64,000 nucleotides of DNA, taken from positions 1,520,640-1,584,639 of the forward strand of contig JAVQMD010000001.1 in the NCBI GenBank assembly GCA_032595675.1, given 5' to 3'. This DNA comes from Candidatus Electrothrix rattekaaiensis. Its GTDB lineage: Bacteria > Desulfobacterota > Desulfobulbia > Desulfobulbales > Desulfobulbaceae. This document shows, piece after piece, positions 27,533 through 36,769 of this stretch (within the stretch, counting starts at the first letter, position 1; every line of letters begins with the position of its first letter). A model generated the notes under the pieces. That model was not told where the DNA came from. It did not search any database and worked only from the letters and a program-made list of their open reading frames with translations. The translations under genes and the position numbers were made by a program.

Positions 27533-28447
27533 TTACCTTGTCAATCCTTTTTTGCATATATCGTTGTTTAACATACAGGATTCCGTGTCCTTTTTTTCGA
27601 TTTGTATCGTTGAATGCTCAATACCGAAATGGTCATGCAGTTTCTGTTGAACCCTTGAAAGATAGTTATTGCCTAAGGCCTCCTCTGTTGTTACTAAATG
27701 CACGGATAAAGCGACTTCCGTCGTGCTCATAGCCCAAATATGCAGATCATGAATCTGGTATACATGCTCAAGGCCGTTCAGATAGTTTTCTACCTTTTCT
27801 ATATCAATATCCTTGGGAACCGAATCAAGAGCAAGATTTAAAGAATCACGCAACAGAGACCACGTCCCAACCAGGATGACGGCTACGATAAAAATGCTGA
27901 TTAACGGATCAATCAGTTGCCACCCCGTCAGCATGACAAAGACCCCAGCTATAACGACACCAAGTGAAACTCCGGTATCGGCAGCCATGTGCAAATAGGC
28001 ACCCTTGATGTTTAAATCTTCTTTCTGGCCGGAAACAAAGAGCCATGCGGTGATCGCATTTACGACGACACCAATTGCGGCAACCACGATTATCGTTATT
28101 GCTTCAACAGGTCCGGGATCGAATATTCGTCCAACAGCTTCCCAGGCAATGCCTCCAAGTGCAAAAAGCAGAACTATGGCATTGGTTAAGGATGCCATGA
28201 TGGTAGCTTTTCGAAAACCGTATGTCCTTTTTCCCGTTGCTGGTTTTGTCGCAAGCCAACTCGCCCCCCAGGCAAGCGACAGACTGAGCACATCGCTCAG
28301 ATTATGTCCAGCGTCTGCGATCAGTGCCAATGATCCAGCCGCAACACCGTAGCCCGCCTCAATGGCAACGAAGATGAGATTCAACAAGATGCCAACCGCA
28401 AAGGCGCGGTTGTAATTACCTGTATGATGGCTGTGATCGTGAGACAT
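27533..28447 (-). CDS. Cation diffusion facilitator transporter (CzcD/ZitB-like)
   Basis: A 304-residue metal/proton antiporter. The N-terminus is His-rich (MSHDHSHHTGNYN). Six membrane helices include the paired metal-site motifs HNLSDVLSLSLAW in helix 2 and HMAADTGVSLGVVIAG in helix 5. The cytoplasmic C-terminal domain has VENYLNGLEHVYQIHDLHIWAMSTTEVALSVHL, typical for dimer and metal sensing. The start at 28447 follows AAGGAT and gives the typical His-rich beginning; upstream in-frame codons do not fit. Zinc efflux is the likely function. Confidence 0.93.
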   Translation of the reverse strand: MSHDHSHHTGNYNRAFAVGILLNLIFVAIEAGYGVAAGSLALIADAGHNLSDVLSLSLAWGASWLATKPATGKRTYGFRKATIMASLTNAIVLLFALGGIAWEAVGRIFDPGPVEAITIIVVAAIGVVVNAITAWLFVSGQKEDLNIKGAYLHMAADTGVSLGVVIAGVFVMLTGWQLIDPLISIFIVAVILVGTWSLLRDSLNLALDSVPKDIDIEKVENYLNGLEHVYQIHDLHIWAMSTTEVALSVHLVTTEEALGNNYLSRVQQKLHDHFGIEHSTIQIEKKDTESCMLNNDICKKGLTR

Positions 28448-28979
28448 ACCGATCCTTATTTGCAGGGCTGATCTCCAGATCTTCGGACTGCGACTCCAGG
28501 GACTCACCCGCACTTTCATATAAATCGTTTGATCGGAGAAGATAAGGGAAACATCATCTTCCTGTACTGTCCGTTATCAATTATTTTATCTGCATCACCT
28601 CTGTTACTAATTGTTTTTTATGTATTTTCTTTGACATTGCGTATTGAAAAGGAGTCGAGTTAAAAAGACACGCTATCAGCGTAAGATGTTAAATCAATGG
28701 GATAATCATCCACCGATTGTATCGGTAGTGTTTATGGGATCCAGTTCTATCGAAGCAAAAGATCGGGCCGCAATGCCCGTCCAGCATCCTGAGAGTTCTG
28801 TTTACAGAGAAATTATTCGTTTAAAATCAACGTTAGGAAACAATTGGCTTTTTGTCAAGAAAAATATTTGTCCGAACCGGGGAGCTTATTTTTTCTCTTG
28901 CGGATACTGACCTGTCCTATATGATTCCTGTTATAATATCAGGGGAAAAATTTACTTTTAACAAACAGGAGCCACCGGG
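28448..28979. other. 530-bp intergenic region between divergent CDF and PLD-VTT genes
   Basis: A plus-strand frame from TTG 28644 to 28910 (88 codons) has no recognisable domain. Its only strong purine stretch (AAAAGGAG) is inside the frame, so I do not call it a gene. TTGACA at 28631 could be a -35 element for plus-strand transcription. No tRNA or riboswitch-like fold was recognised. Confidence 0.4.
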
Positions 28980-31187
28980 ATGCGGCCTTCATCAGCGGAA
29001 TCGCCGACAGCAGAAAAAAACAAGAACAGCAGCAAAAACAGCTCTATTTTGGTTCCGGGAACAAACTGTTGGCAGCTTGACCGAGCGGAAAAACTTGCCT
29101 TTCTTATAGACGCAGCCGCATATTTTGATGCGTTTCGTGAGGCGGCCTGTCAGGCCCAACAGCATATTTATATCTGCGGCTGGGACATTGACAGCAGGGT
29201 GCAGCTGGCGCGGAACCGGGAAGTTTCTCCAGATTCTCTCCAATTAGGTACTTTCCTGCACGAGCTGGCTCAAGAAAAAAAAGATTTACAGATTTATATC
29301 CTTATATGGGATTTTGTCCGCTTCATGGGCATTGATCGGGAATGGTTTTCTCAGTTTAAAATCAGCCGGAAAAGCCACAGAAATGTGCATTTCCATATGG
29401 ACCGGCTTCATCCCGTGGGCGCGTCTGTCCATCACAAGCTCGTTGTGGTGGATGATACAGTGGCCTGTTGCGGCGGACTTGACCTGACAAAGGCTCGCTG
29501 GGATACACCCGCCCATGCGCCGGATGACCAACGCCGTAGAACGCCGGACGGCCACCAGTACCGTCCTCATCACGATGTTCAGGCTCTGGTTGCAGGTCTC
29601 CCGGCCCAGCAGCTCGGTAGCTATTTCCGAGAACGCTGGCAGCGAGTAACAGGGGAGCGGCTTCCCGGCCCGGCCTCGCAGGATGACAGCGAAAAAAAAT
29701 CTTCGTGGCCTGCATCGGTCCAGCCGGACATACGCTGCTGCCGTACAGCTATTACCCGCACCCAGCCTCAACATGAAAAACTGCTAGGCGTGTACGAGGC
29801 GGAGCAGCTCTATCTTGACAGTATCAGGAGCGCGGAAAAATCAATCTACATAGAAAATCAGTATCTGACAGCGTCAAAGGTGATTGAGGCACTGATTCAA
29901 AGGCTGCGGGAGCCTGACGGCCCTGAAATTATTCTTGTGCTGCCCTATGCCACAGACGGCTGGCTCTCTAAAGGCACTATGGATACTCTCCGCGACAAGG
30001 CGATCAAGGCTCTCCGTGAGGCGGATATCCATAACCGTCTCGGTGTATTTTACGCGCATCAGCAGGGGCTTGAGGGAGATGAAACCATCAAGATTCACTC
30101 CAAGCTGATGATCGTGGACAAGCGTTTTATCCGGGTCGGTTCGTCCAATCTCAATAACCGCTCTATGGGATTTGATACGGAATGCGACCTGGCTGTTGAA
30201 CTTGATGACACTGATGATACTGATGATGACACAGCCTCTGCCGCAGATCAGAGCGTGAATGCGGCGGAACAGCTTTGCACAACCCTGCTTGCCGAACATC
30301 TGGGAACAAGTCCTGTTGCTGTCCGACAGGCTGTGCAGCAGAGCGGTTCCATGCTCCGGGCAATAACTGCACTTCAGGGCGGACCGAGAACGCTCAGAAA
30401 ACTTGATCCTGATGTAACGGCTTCTGTTGACTTTATTGCCGAAGAACAGCAGCTTTTTGATCCGGAACGACCTGTTGAGCCGAAACGTTTTCTCAGACCG
30501 TGGATACCCAGGGGCCGTCTGACCGGACAGCAGCTCCGTTTGTTGCAGGCAGCAGGTGCCGTGTTGCTGCTCGGCGGGCTGGCAGCAATATGGTATCAAA
30601 GTCCGACCGGGAGAATGCTCAGCCCTGATCGATTACAAGAGGTTGCAGACCTGCTGGTCAGAAGTGATTACGGCTGGCTCTATGTTGCTGCTGCCTACCT
30701 GTTCGGCGGACTGGTCATGGTTCCCATCACCCTGCTGATCAGTCTGACTATCCTCGTGTTCGGGGCCTATAAAGGTTTTGCCTTTGCCCTGTTCGGTTCA
30801 GTGCTCAGCGGTGCCGTCACCTACGGACTCGGCCAGATCCTCGGCAGACAGACAGTCAGGGCTCTTGCAGGAGACACCATCAACAAGCTGAGTCAAAAAC
30901 TCGGTCGACGCGGTATTCTTTCCACCTTTCTTGTCCGTCTGGTGCCGGTTGCTCCGTATACGGTAGTGAATATCGTTGCTGGCGCATCCCATATCCGTTT
31001 TACCGATTTTCTGCTCGGAACGCTGCTCGGAATGGTGCCCGGTATCCTGGCAATTGCCGGTATTGTTGACAGGGGCTATGCCTTGTTTCGCAAGCCCGAT
31101 CTGTTCAGCCTCGCAACAAGCCTTGCCGTACTTGCCCTTATTCTGGGTGCTTGGTTCCTGATCCGAAAAAAACTGCGCAGCGACTGA
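28980..31187 (+). CDS. Phospholipase D-like protein fused to a VTT/DedA-like membrane domain
   Basis: A 735-residue two-part protein. Residues ~20-420 form a PLD superfamily enzyme with two HKD motifs: VHHKLVVVDDTVACCGGLDLT and IHSKLMIVDKRFIRVGSSNLNNRSMGFDTEC. After a linker, residues ~520-735 are membrane-embedded, with LLQAAGAVLLLGGLAAIWY and the VTT (TMEM64/TVP38, SNARE-associated) core ALFGSVLSGAVTYGLGQILGRQ, KLGRRGILSTFLVRLVPVAPYTVVNIVAGASHIRFTDFLLGTLLGMVPG. It may make or remodel phospholipid such as cardiolipin and flip it through the VTT part. AGGAG sits before the ATG. It is followed by the EEP gene 41 bases later. Confidence 0.92.
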   Translation: MRPSSAESPTAEKNKNSSKNSSILVPGTNCWQLDRAEKLAFLIDAAAYFDAFREAACQAQQHIYICGWDIDSRVQLARNREVSPDSLQLGTFLHELAQEKKDLQIYILIWDFVRFMGIDREWFSQFKISRKSHRNVHFHMDRLHPVGASVHHKLVVVDDTVACCGGLDLTKARWDTPAHAPDDQRRRTPDGHQYRPHHDVQALVAGLPAQQLGSYFRERWQRVTGERLPGPASQDDSEKKSSWPASVQPDIRCCRTAITRTQPQHEKLLGVYEAEQLYLDSIRSAEKSIYIENQYLTASKVIEALIQRLREPDGPEIILVLPYATDGWLSKGTMDTLRDKAIKALREADIHNRLGVFYAHQQGLEGDETIKIHSKLMIVDKRFIRVGSSNLNNRSMGFDTECDLAVELDDTDDTDDDTASAADQSVNAAEQLCTTLLAEHLGTSPVAVRQAVQQSGSMLRAITALQGGPRTLRKLDPDVTASVDFIAEEQQLFDPERPVEPKRFLRPWIPRGRLTGQQLRLLQAAGAVLLLGGLAAIWYQSPTGRMLSPDRLQEVADLLVRSDYGWLYVAAAYLFGGLVMVPITLLISLTILVFGAYKGFAFALFGSVLSGAVTYGLGQILGRQTVRALAGDTINKLSQKLGRRGILSTFLVRLVPVAPYTVVNIVAGASHIRFTDFLLGTLLGMVPGILAIAGIVDRGYALFRKPDLFSLATSLAVLALILGAWFLIRKKLRSD

Positions 31188-31228
31188 GCAGATAACCGAC
31201 AACGTTATACGGGAACAGAAAAGGAGTC

Positions 31229-31909
31229 ATGTCTCTCAAACTGGCAACTTATAATATACACCGCTGCATCGGGACAGACGGCATCAGAGATCCGCAACGG
31301 ATTCATCATGTCCTGCAGGAGATACAGGCGGATATTATCGCCCTGCAGGAAGTGGAATATGCAAAAACTGTAGATGAACTCGGCTTTACCGGGAGCGGGC
31401 AACCCTTACATGCCGTCGTCGGCCCGACCGTTGTTTCAGAGAGTTCCCAATACGGCAACGTCCTGTTAAGCCGATACCCAGTCCTGCGCACCCGGAGCAT
31501 CAATATCAGTTATCCCGGAAGAGAAAAACGCGGTGCGCTGGATGTGGACATCTGCTGTCAGGACAGGACCGTCCGCATCATAGCAACGCACCTCGGACTC
31601 AATCCGGCGGAACGGCACAGCCAGACCAAACAGTTACTTCAGCTCCTGGAGAACCGACCTGAACCGATCCCTACAATACTTATGGGAGATATCAATGAAT
31701 GGTTTATCTGGTGCAGACCACTGCGCCAAATACATAAATATTTTGGCCGCAGCCCCTCGCCTGCAACCTATCCGGGCAGATTCCCTCTGCTTGCCCTGGA
31801 TCGAATATGGTGTCATCCACCTGCCCTGATCAGCACAAGAATACGGCACAACACCCCCCTCTCCCGGATAGCCTCTGATCACCTGCCGCTGACAGCGATT
31901 CTGTTGTGA
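31229..31909 (+). CDS. Endonuclease/exonuclease/phosphatase-family hydrolase
   Basis: A 226-residue EEP-fold metal-dependent phosphoesterase. Motifs: KLATYNIHRCIG, ADIIALQEVEYA (metal Glu), RIIATHLGLNPAERHSQTKQL, TILMGDINEW and IASDHLPLTAIL (catalytic His). AAAAGGAG precedes the ATG. It is co-transcribed with the PLD-VTT gene. The same pairing is common in Proteobacteria and suggests a phospholipid head-group or lipid-phosphate substrate rather than DNA. Confidence 0.9.
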   Translation: MSLKLATYNIHRCIGTDGIRDPQRIHHVLQEIQADIIALQEVEYAKTVDELGFTGSGQPLHAVVGPTVVSESSQYGNVLLSRYPVLRTRSINISYPGREKRGALDVDICCQDRTVRIIATHLGLNPAERHSQTKQLLQLLENRPEPIPTILMGDINEWFIWCRPLRQIHKYFGRSPSPATYPGRFPLLALDRIWCHPPALISTRIRHNTPLSRIASDHLPLTAILL

Positions 31910-32172
31910 GAAGATACCAGCAGGGAAAAATGAAGAAAAATAACTCCTGCCCGTCTTTTTTAGACATTTCCTGAACGTCCCCTGCCAGTATTCCTTGAAC
32001 CCTTTTCCTGGCTGTTATATACTGCCGCTTTTAAATGAAAGTATTGACAGCTCCTTGGAGTCGTCCGATCAACTTTCATGTTTTGTTGTCCCTCCCCACA
32101 GGGAGGAATAGGTGTCACCTTGAACATTATCAGCAATTCCCCTCATTTTATTCACATATTTTTATCGAAACT

Positions 32173-34866
32173 ATGACAGAAAATAACACCCCGGAACAGA
32201 CTTCGGGCAAATACGACCTTCCCAAGGCCTATGCCTTTGAAGAAGTAGAACAACGCTGGTACGAATACTGGTTGGAACATAAAACCTTTAGTGCCAAGAT
32301 GGAGGAAGGTAAGGATGCATTTTCCATCGTTATTCCTCCACCCAATGTTACTGGTGTGCTCCATATCGGCCATGCCTTGAACAACACCCTCCAGGATCTG
32401 CTCACCCGCTATCACCGCATGAAGGGCGATAATACCCTTTGGGTGCCGGGCACGGATCACGCCGGTATTGCCACCCAAAACGTAGTGGAACGACAACTGG
32501 CCACGGAAGATAAAACCCGTCATGACCTAGGTAGGGACAAGTTCATTGAACGGGTCTGGCAATGGAAAACCGATAAAGGCGGCACCATTATCAATCAGCT
32601 CAAACGGATGGGCGCGTCCTGCGATTGGGACAGGGAACGCTTCACTATGGACGAAGGATTGTCCAAGGCCGTGCGCGAGGTTTTTGTCCGCCTGTATGAC
32701 GAAGGCCTGATCTATAAGGGCGACTACATTGTCAACTGGTGCCCACGCTGTCTTACCGCGCTCTCTGACGACGAGGTCGAGCATGACCCCACCAAAGGCA
32801 AGCTCTATCATTTGCGCTATCCCTATGCGGACGGTTCTAGCGAAGTGATCGTAGCTACCACCCGCCCAGAGACCATGCTGGGTGATACAGCGGTGGCCGT
32901 CCATCCCGAAGATGAAAGATATAAGGGATTAGAAAAAATCGGCATCAATCTGCCCTTGTCGGATCGGGTGATTCCGGTGGTGCTGGATCATCATGTGCAA
33001 CGGGAATTCGGGACCGGTGCCCTCAAGGTAACCCCATCCCATGACCGTGACGACTACGAAATCGGGCTACGTCATGATCTGGAACGAATTAAGATCATGG
33101 ACGACCACGGCATCATGAATGAGCATGCTGGCAAGTATGCTGGTATGGATCGCTTTGCCTGCCGTGAGCAGATTGTCAAGGATCTCGAAGAGATGGGTTT
33201 TCTGGACAAAATCGAAGAGTACGACCATGCAGTGGGCAAGTGCTATCGCTGCGCCACCGTGGTCGAGCCCACCACCTCCAAACAATGGTTTGTCTCGGTG
33301 CGCCCCTTGGCGGACAAGGCTGTGGCTGCGGTCCGGGAGGAACGAATCAAGCTCTACCCGGATACCTGGTACAATACCTTCTATGCCTGGATGGATAATA
33401 TCCGCGACTGGTGTATTTCCCGCCAAATTTGGTGGGGCCATCGGATTCCGGCCTGGACCTGCAAGGAATGCGGAAAACTGATAGTGGCCCTGGAGACTCC
33501 TGATGCCTGTCTTATCTGCGGCAGCACGGATCTTGAGCAGGAAACCGATGTGCTCGACACCTGGTTTTCCTCAGCCCTTTGGCCTTTTTCCACATTAGGC
33601 TGGCCTGAGCAGACCAAGGAGCTGGAGACCTTTTATCCAACCTCAGTGCTGATCACCAGTTTTGACATCCTCTTTTTCTGGGTCGCTCGGATGATGATGA
33701 TGGGCCTCCATTTCATGGATGAGGTACCGTTCCGCGATGTTTATCTGCACGCCTTGGTGCGCGATAAGCACGGCAAAAAAATGTCCAAATCCACGGGTAA
33801 CGTGATTGACCCGCTGGTCACTATGGGTCAGTACGGCACAGACGCCTTTCGCTTTACCCTGACTGCCTTTGCAGCCCAGGGCCGCGAGATCAAAATGGAT
33901 GAGGAGCGCATTGACGGCTACCGTCGTTTTATCAATAAGCTCTGGAACGCAGCCCGTTTTGCCCAGATGCACATCAAGGACAGCGATCCGAGCATCGTGG
34001 CCGCCGCAGAAAAGCCTGCTGATCTCGCCCTGCCCCACCGCTGGATTCTCAGTCGTACTAACGCCACTATTCGCGACGTGCGCAAGGCCTTGGACGGCTA
34101 TGATTTCAATCTGATCGCCTCAGCCATCTACCAGTTTACTTGGCATGAGTTCTGCGACTGGTATGTGGAGTGGATCAAGGCAGACCTGTTTTCTGATGAT
34201 GTAACAAAACGCGAGCAGGCCAGAGGCGTGCTCCTCTGTGTATTGGAAAACATCCTCAAGATGCTCCATCCTATCTGCCCCTTTGTTACCGAAGAAATCT
34301 GGAGCCAGCTGCCCGGCGAACGCGGCACCATCATGCTGGAAGCCTTTCCTGAGACCAACCCGGCTTGGCCAGATACTGAGGCGGATCAATCCATGCAGCT
34401 ACTGATGGATGTGATCTCTGCTACCCGTACCATCCGGAGCGAGGCTGATGTTCATCCGAGTGCTAAAGTGCATACCTCAATCATCTGCGCCGATGCGGCC
34501 AAGCGTGATCTGCTCAATGACTTTAACGATTCGCTCTGCTCCATGACCCGTTCTGAATCGCTCTCCATCATGGAAGCAGGCACTGTGCCGGACGATGCTG
34601 GCCATGTGCTCACTGAAAACGGGGTCGAGGTTTTTGTTCCGCTCAAGGATCTGATTGACGTGGAAGCGGAATTGGACAAGCTGGCCCGTGAGCGCAAGAA
34701 GATTGAGCAGGAACTCAAGCGGGTGCAGGGTAAGCTGGGGAATGCAAAATTCCTGAGCAATGCTCCTGATGCGGTGGTTGAGAAGGAAAAGGGCAAACAG
34801 GCGGAGCTGGAGACTCGCTTGACTAAGAATGAGGAATCAAGGGAGAGGTTGGGGAAATTGGGTTAA
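32173..34866 (+). CDS. valS: Valyl-tRNA synthetase
   Basis: An 897-residue class I synthetase that charges tRNA-Val and edits Thr. Signatures: PNVTGVLHIGHALNNTLQDLL (HIGH), the editing domain VIVATTRPETMLGDTAVAVHPED, KHGKKMSKSTGNVIDP (KMSKS), CYRCATVVEPTTSKQWFV, and a C-terminal coiled-coil arm (DVEAELDKLARERKKIEQELKRVQGKLGN). The start is set at the ATG at 32173 (MTENNTPEQTSGKYDLPKAYAFEEVEQRWYEYW) because the preceding 46 in-frame codons do not match the family. No strong ribosome-binding site is seen. The 260-base leader (31910-32172) has a 6-bp GC hairpin near 32092 and nothing else I recognise. Confidence 0.96.
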   Translation: MTENNTPEQTSGKYDLPKAYAFEEVEQRWYEYWLEHKTFSAKMEEGKDAFSIVIPPPNVTGVLHIGHALNNTLQDLLTRYHRMKGDNTLWVPGTDHAGIATQNVVERQLATEDKTRHDLGRDKFIERVWQWKTDKGGTIINQLKRMGASCDWDRERFTMDEGLSKAVREVFVRLYDEGLIYKGDYIVNWCPRCLTALSDDEVEHDPTKGKLYHLRYPYADGSSEVIVATTRPETMLGDTAVAVHPEDERYKGLEKIGINLPLSDRVIPVVLDHHVQREFGTGALKVTPSHDRDDYEIGLRHDLERIKIMDDHGIMNEHAGKYAGMDRFACREQIVKDLEEMGFLDKIEEYDHAVGKCYRCATVVEPTTSKQWFVSVRPLADKAVAAVREERIKLYPDTWYNTFYAWMDNIRDWCISRQIWWGHRIPAWTCKECGKLIVALETPDACLICGSTDLEQETDVLDTWFSSALWPFSTLGWPEQTKELETFYPTSVLITSFDILFFWVARMMMMGLHFMDEVPFRDVYLHALVRDKHGKKMSKSTGNVIDPLVTMGQYGTDAFRFTLTAFAAQGREIKMDEERIDGYRRFINKLWNAARFAQMHIKDSDPSIVAAAEKPADLALPHRWILSRTNATIRDVRKALDGYDFNLIASAIYQFTWHEFCDWYVEWIKADLFSDDVTKREQARGVLLCVLENILKMLHPICPFVTEEIWSQLPGERGTIMLEAFPETNPAWPDTEADQSMQLLMDVISATRTIRSEADVHPSAKVHTSIICADAAKRDLLNDFNDSLCSMTRSESLSIMEAGTVPDDAGHVLTENGVEVFVPLKDLIDVEAELDKLARERKKIEQELKRVQGKLGNAKFLSNAPDAVVEKEKGKQAELETRLTKNEESRERLGKLG

Positions 34867-34949
34867 ATAGCCCGTGCTTAAAACGTCCCACCTGACTCAC
34901 TAGCAGCGGGGGCTTGTTTTTTGTATCCATGCACCACAGAGGTTAAACG

Positions 34950-36053
34950 ATGATTGAACAGTTTGAGATTAAAAATTTCAGAGGCTTTTCTGAATATAAA
35001 ATTGACGATGTTGGGCAGGTAAATCTGCTGGTCGGCACGAATAACTGCGGGAAGACATCAATTCTCGAAGCGATTCGCCTGCTCAAATCAGAAGGAAACT
35101 TGTATGATCTTCTTTCCGTATTACTTAGAAGAGGTGAAAGAATCCAAAAAGATACCGAGGAAAACCGTAGAATTTATGGAGATTTATGCAGACTTTTTTA
35201 CGGTTTCGAGTTGAATCCAACCTCTTATTTTTCTATTACAGGACATATTAATAATCAAGACGAAGTAATATCCGTTTCTGTTCACGATATTCCGATCCAA
35301 CCTGAACTCTTCGAGAAGGAACCCGACTTTTCAGCAGGTTACCATCTTAATGTCCGTTGGAATGAAACGAAAGATCAAGATTTTCCGCTCAGTTTAGATG
35401 GTGGATTATCTTATGATTATATAAGAAGAAGGAGCAATATAAAACCGAGTACAGTAAAGGAAAGCAAACTTGAATTTGTACCAACCTCTTCTTTGTCCAC
35501 ACAAGAAATAGTTGCTTTATTTGAGGAGATAGTCCTAACGCCTGATGAAGACCTCGTGCTTGATGCCTTAAGAATTATTGAGCCTGATATTACTCGTCTC
35601 GCCTCACTTGGTGGAAACACTCGATATTATCCCCTTCGGCCAGGAAACTATGATCGTGGCGGACTCTTTGTTAAAACCAGCAAATGGGAAGAACGAGTCC
35701 CTATCGGCAGTTTTGGCGATGGCATCTGGCGATTACTCGGTCTCATTCTCTCTCTTGTTGCCGCAAAAAACGGCACCCTGCTCATTGACGAAATAGACAC
35801 CGGCCTGCACCACACTGTCATGTCAAAGATGTGGAAACTTATCTGTATCACTGCAAGAAAACTCAACGTCCAGGTCTTTGCAACCACCCACAGCAGCGAC
35901 TGCTGGAAAACGCTGGCAGATAATGCCGTTGAAGACGAGTTTGCCGACATGCCTATTCGTATCCATCGGATTGATAAAAACAAAAAGAAACCCGAAACCT
36001 TCACGAACAGAGAGATGCACCTTGCCGTAGATCGAGAAATAGAGGTGCGCTGA
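34950..36053 (+). CDS. AAA family ATPase (OLD/AAA_21-like)
   Basis: A 367-residue SMC/ABC-like ATPase. MIEQFEIKNFRGFSEYKI is the typical start, followed by Walker A LLVGTNNCGKTSILEAIRLL. The signature region is GSFGDGIWRLLGLILSLVAAKNGTLLIDEIDTGLHH with Walker B (TLLIDEID), then VQVFATTHSSDCWKTL (switch His). The Toprim domain of a classic OLD nuclease is absent from this polypeptide. Instead a separate DUF3226 protein starts one base after the stop. Such split ATPase-plus-Toprim pairs occur in phage defence (PARIS, OLD-like). Defence here is inference; no phage or transposon genes flank it. Confidence 0.88.
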   Translation: MIEQFEIKNFRGFSEYKIDDVGQVNLLVGTNNCGKTSILEAIRLLKSEGNLYDLLSVLLRRGERIQKDTEENRRIYGDLCRLFYGFELNPTSYFSITGHINNQDEVISVSVHDIPIQPELFEKEPDFSAGYHLNVRWNETKDQDFPLSLDGGLSYDYIRRRSNIKPSTVKESKLEFVPTSSLSTQEIVALFEEIVLTPDEDLVLDALRIIEPDITRLASLGGNTRYYPLRPGNYDRGGLFVKTSKWEERVPIGSFGDGIWRLLGLILSLVAAKNGTLLIDEIDTGLHHTVMSKMWKLICITARKLNVQVFATTHSSDCWKTLADNAVEDEFADMPIRIHRIDKNKKKPETFTNREMHLAVDREIEVR

Positions 36054-36054
36054 C

Positions 36055-36768
36055 ATGGCCCGTCAATACGAGAAGATTCTCCTCGTTGAGGGTGCAGAAG
36101 ATCAACGAGTCATTCCTGAACTTGTCGAAGCAAACGGCATACAGTGGGGCGAAGAGAAAAAAGACTGGATAGTTGAAATCAAATCTATGGATGGTGTCGA
36201 GAATCTCCTGAATAAAGAGGAGATCAATGTCCAGCTAAAGGCATCTGGCTTAAAAATTATGGGTATTATCGTTGACGCCGATGACAAGCCTGCCCATCGT
36301 TGGCAAAGCATCCGTAATTGCCTGCTTGAACGATACCCGGATATCCCCGAAGAATTGCCTGCAACCGGCTTAATCCATCACGGTGAAATCAAAATCGGAG
36401 TATGGATGATGCCTGATAATCAAAAACGAGGCATGCTGGAGACCTTTCTTGAATTTCTTCTCCCGGATAATAGCGAGGCGTTATGGGAACTGGCCGGGAA
36501 AACCTGCGAACAAGCCGCTGTAAATGGAGCAAGGTTTAAAGAAGCTCACACTGACAAAGCCAAAATCCATACTTGGCTGGCTTGGCAGAATCCGCCGGGA
36601 CGACAAATGCATGATGCGGTCAAGCAGCGTATTTTCTCGCCGACTTCGCCGCAGGCAGCCGTTTTTAAGCAGTGGTTTCAGGATTTGTTCGAGGTCACAG
36701 TAACCCTGAAGAAGGACGGAGAGACGGCCAAGCGCAGAATGAGAGAGCCGAAGCGATGTTCGTTGTAA
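36055..36768 (+). CDS. DUF3226 (Toprim-like) partner protein with altered C-terminus
   Basis: A 237-residue DUF3226 protein. KILLVEGAEDQRVIPELVEANGI and LKIMGIIVDADDKPAHRWQSIRNCL carry the Toprim-like Glu and DxD residues, and IKIGVWMMPDNQKRGMLETFLEFLL is also characteristic of the family. It is translationally coupled to the ATPase (stop at 36053, ATG at 36055). The last ~65 codons (from 36502) recur at 38099-38300. There the natural end appears to be ...WFQELFEVTR, stop. Here it is replaced after FEVT by a basic tail, VTLKKDGETAKRRMREPKRCSL, so the gene's 3' end was rewritten by the rearrangement that brought in the decarboxylase. Confidence 0.85.
   Translation: MARQYEKILLVEGAEDQRVIPELVEANGIQWGEEKKDWIVEIKSMDGVENLLNKEEINVQLKASGLKIMGIIVDADDKPAHRWQSIRNCLLERYPDIPEELPATGLIHHGEIKIGVWMMPDNQKRGMLETFLEFLLPDNSEALWELAGKTCEQAAVNGARFKEAHTDKAKIHTWLAWQNPPGRQMHDAVKQRIFSPTSPQAAVFKQWFQDLFEVTVTLKKDGETAKRRMREPKRCSL
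36502..36697 (+). repeat. Direct repeat, copy 1 (3' part of the DUF3226 gene)
   Basis: About 196 bases, roughly nine in ten identical by eye to 38099-38299, in the same orientation. Homology starts at ACCTGCGAAC in both copies and ends near GAGGT(C/T)AC. The PLP decarboxylase gene lies exactly between the copies. Confidence 0.9.
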
Positions 36769-36769
36769 A

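Noticed and set aside
28644-28910. 88-codon plus-strand frame in the CDF/PLD gap
   Set aside because: Starts with TTG, has no upstream ribosome-binding site and no recognisable domain; the AAAAGGAG lies inside the frame.
32080-32120. Hairpin upstream of valS as a possible T-box
   Set aside because: Only a 6-bp stem without the T-box bulge sequence or a following terminator; T-boxes are also uncommon outside Gram-positives.
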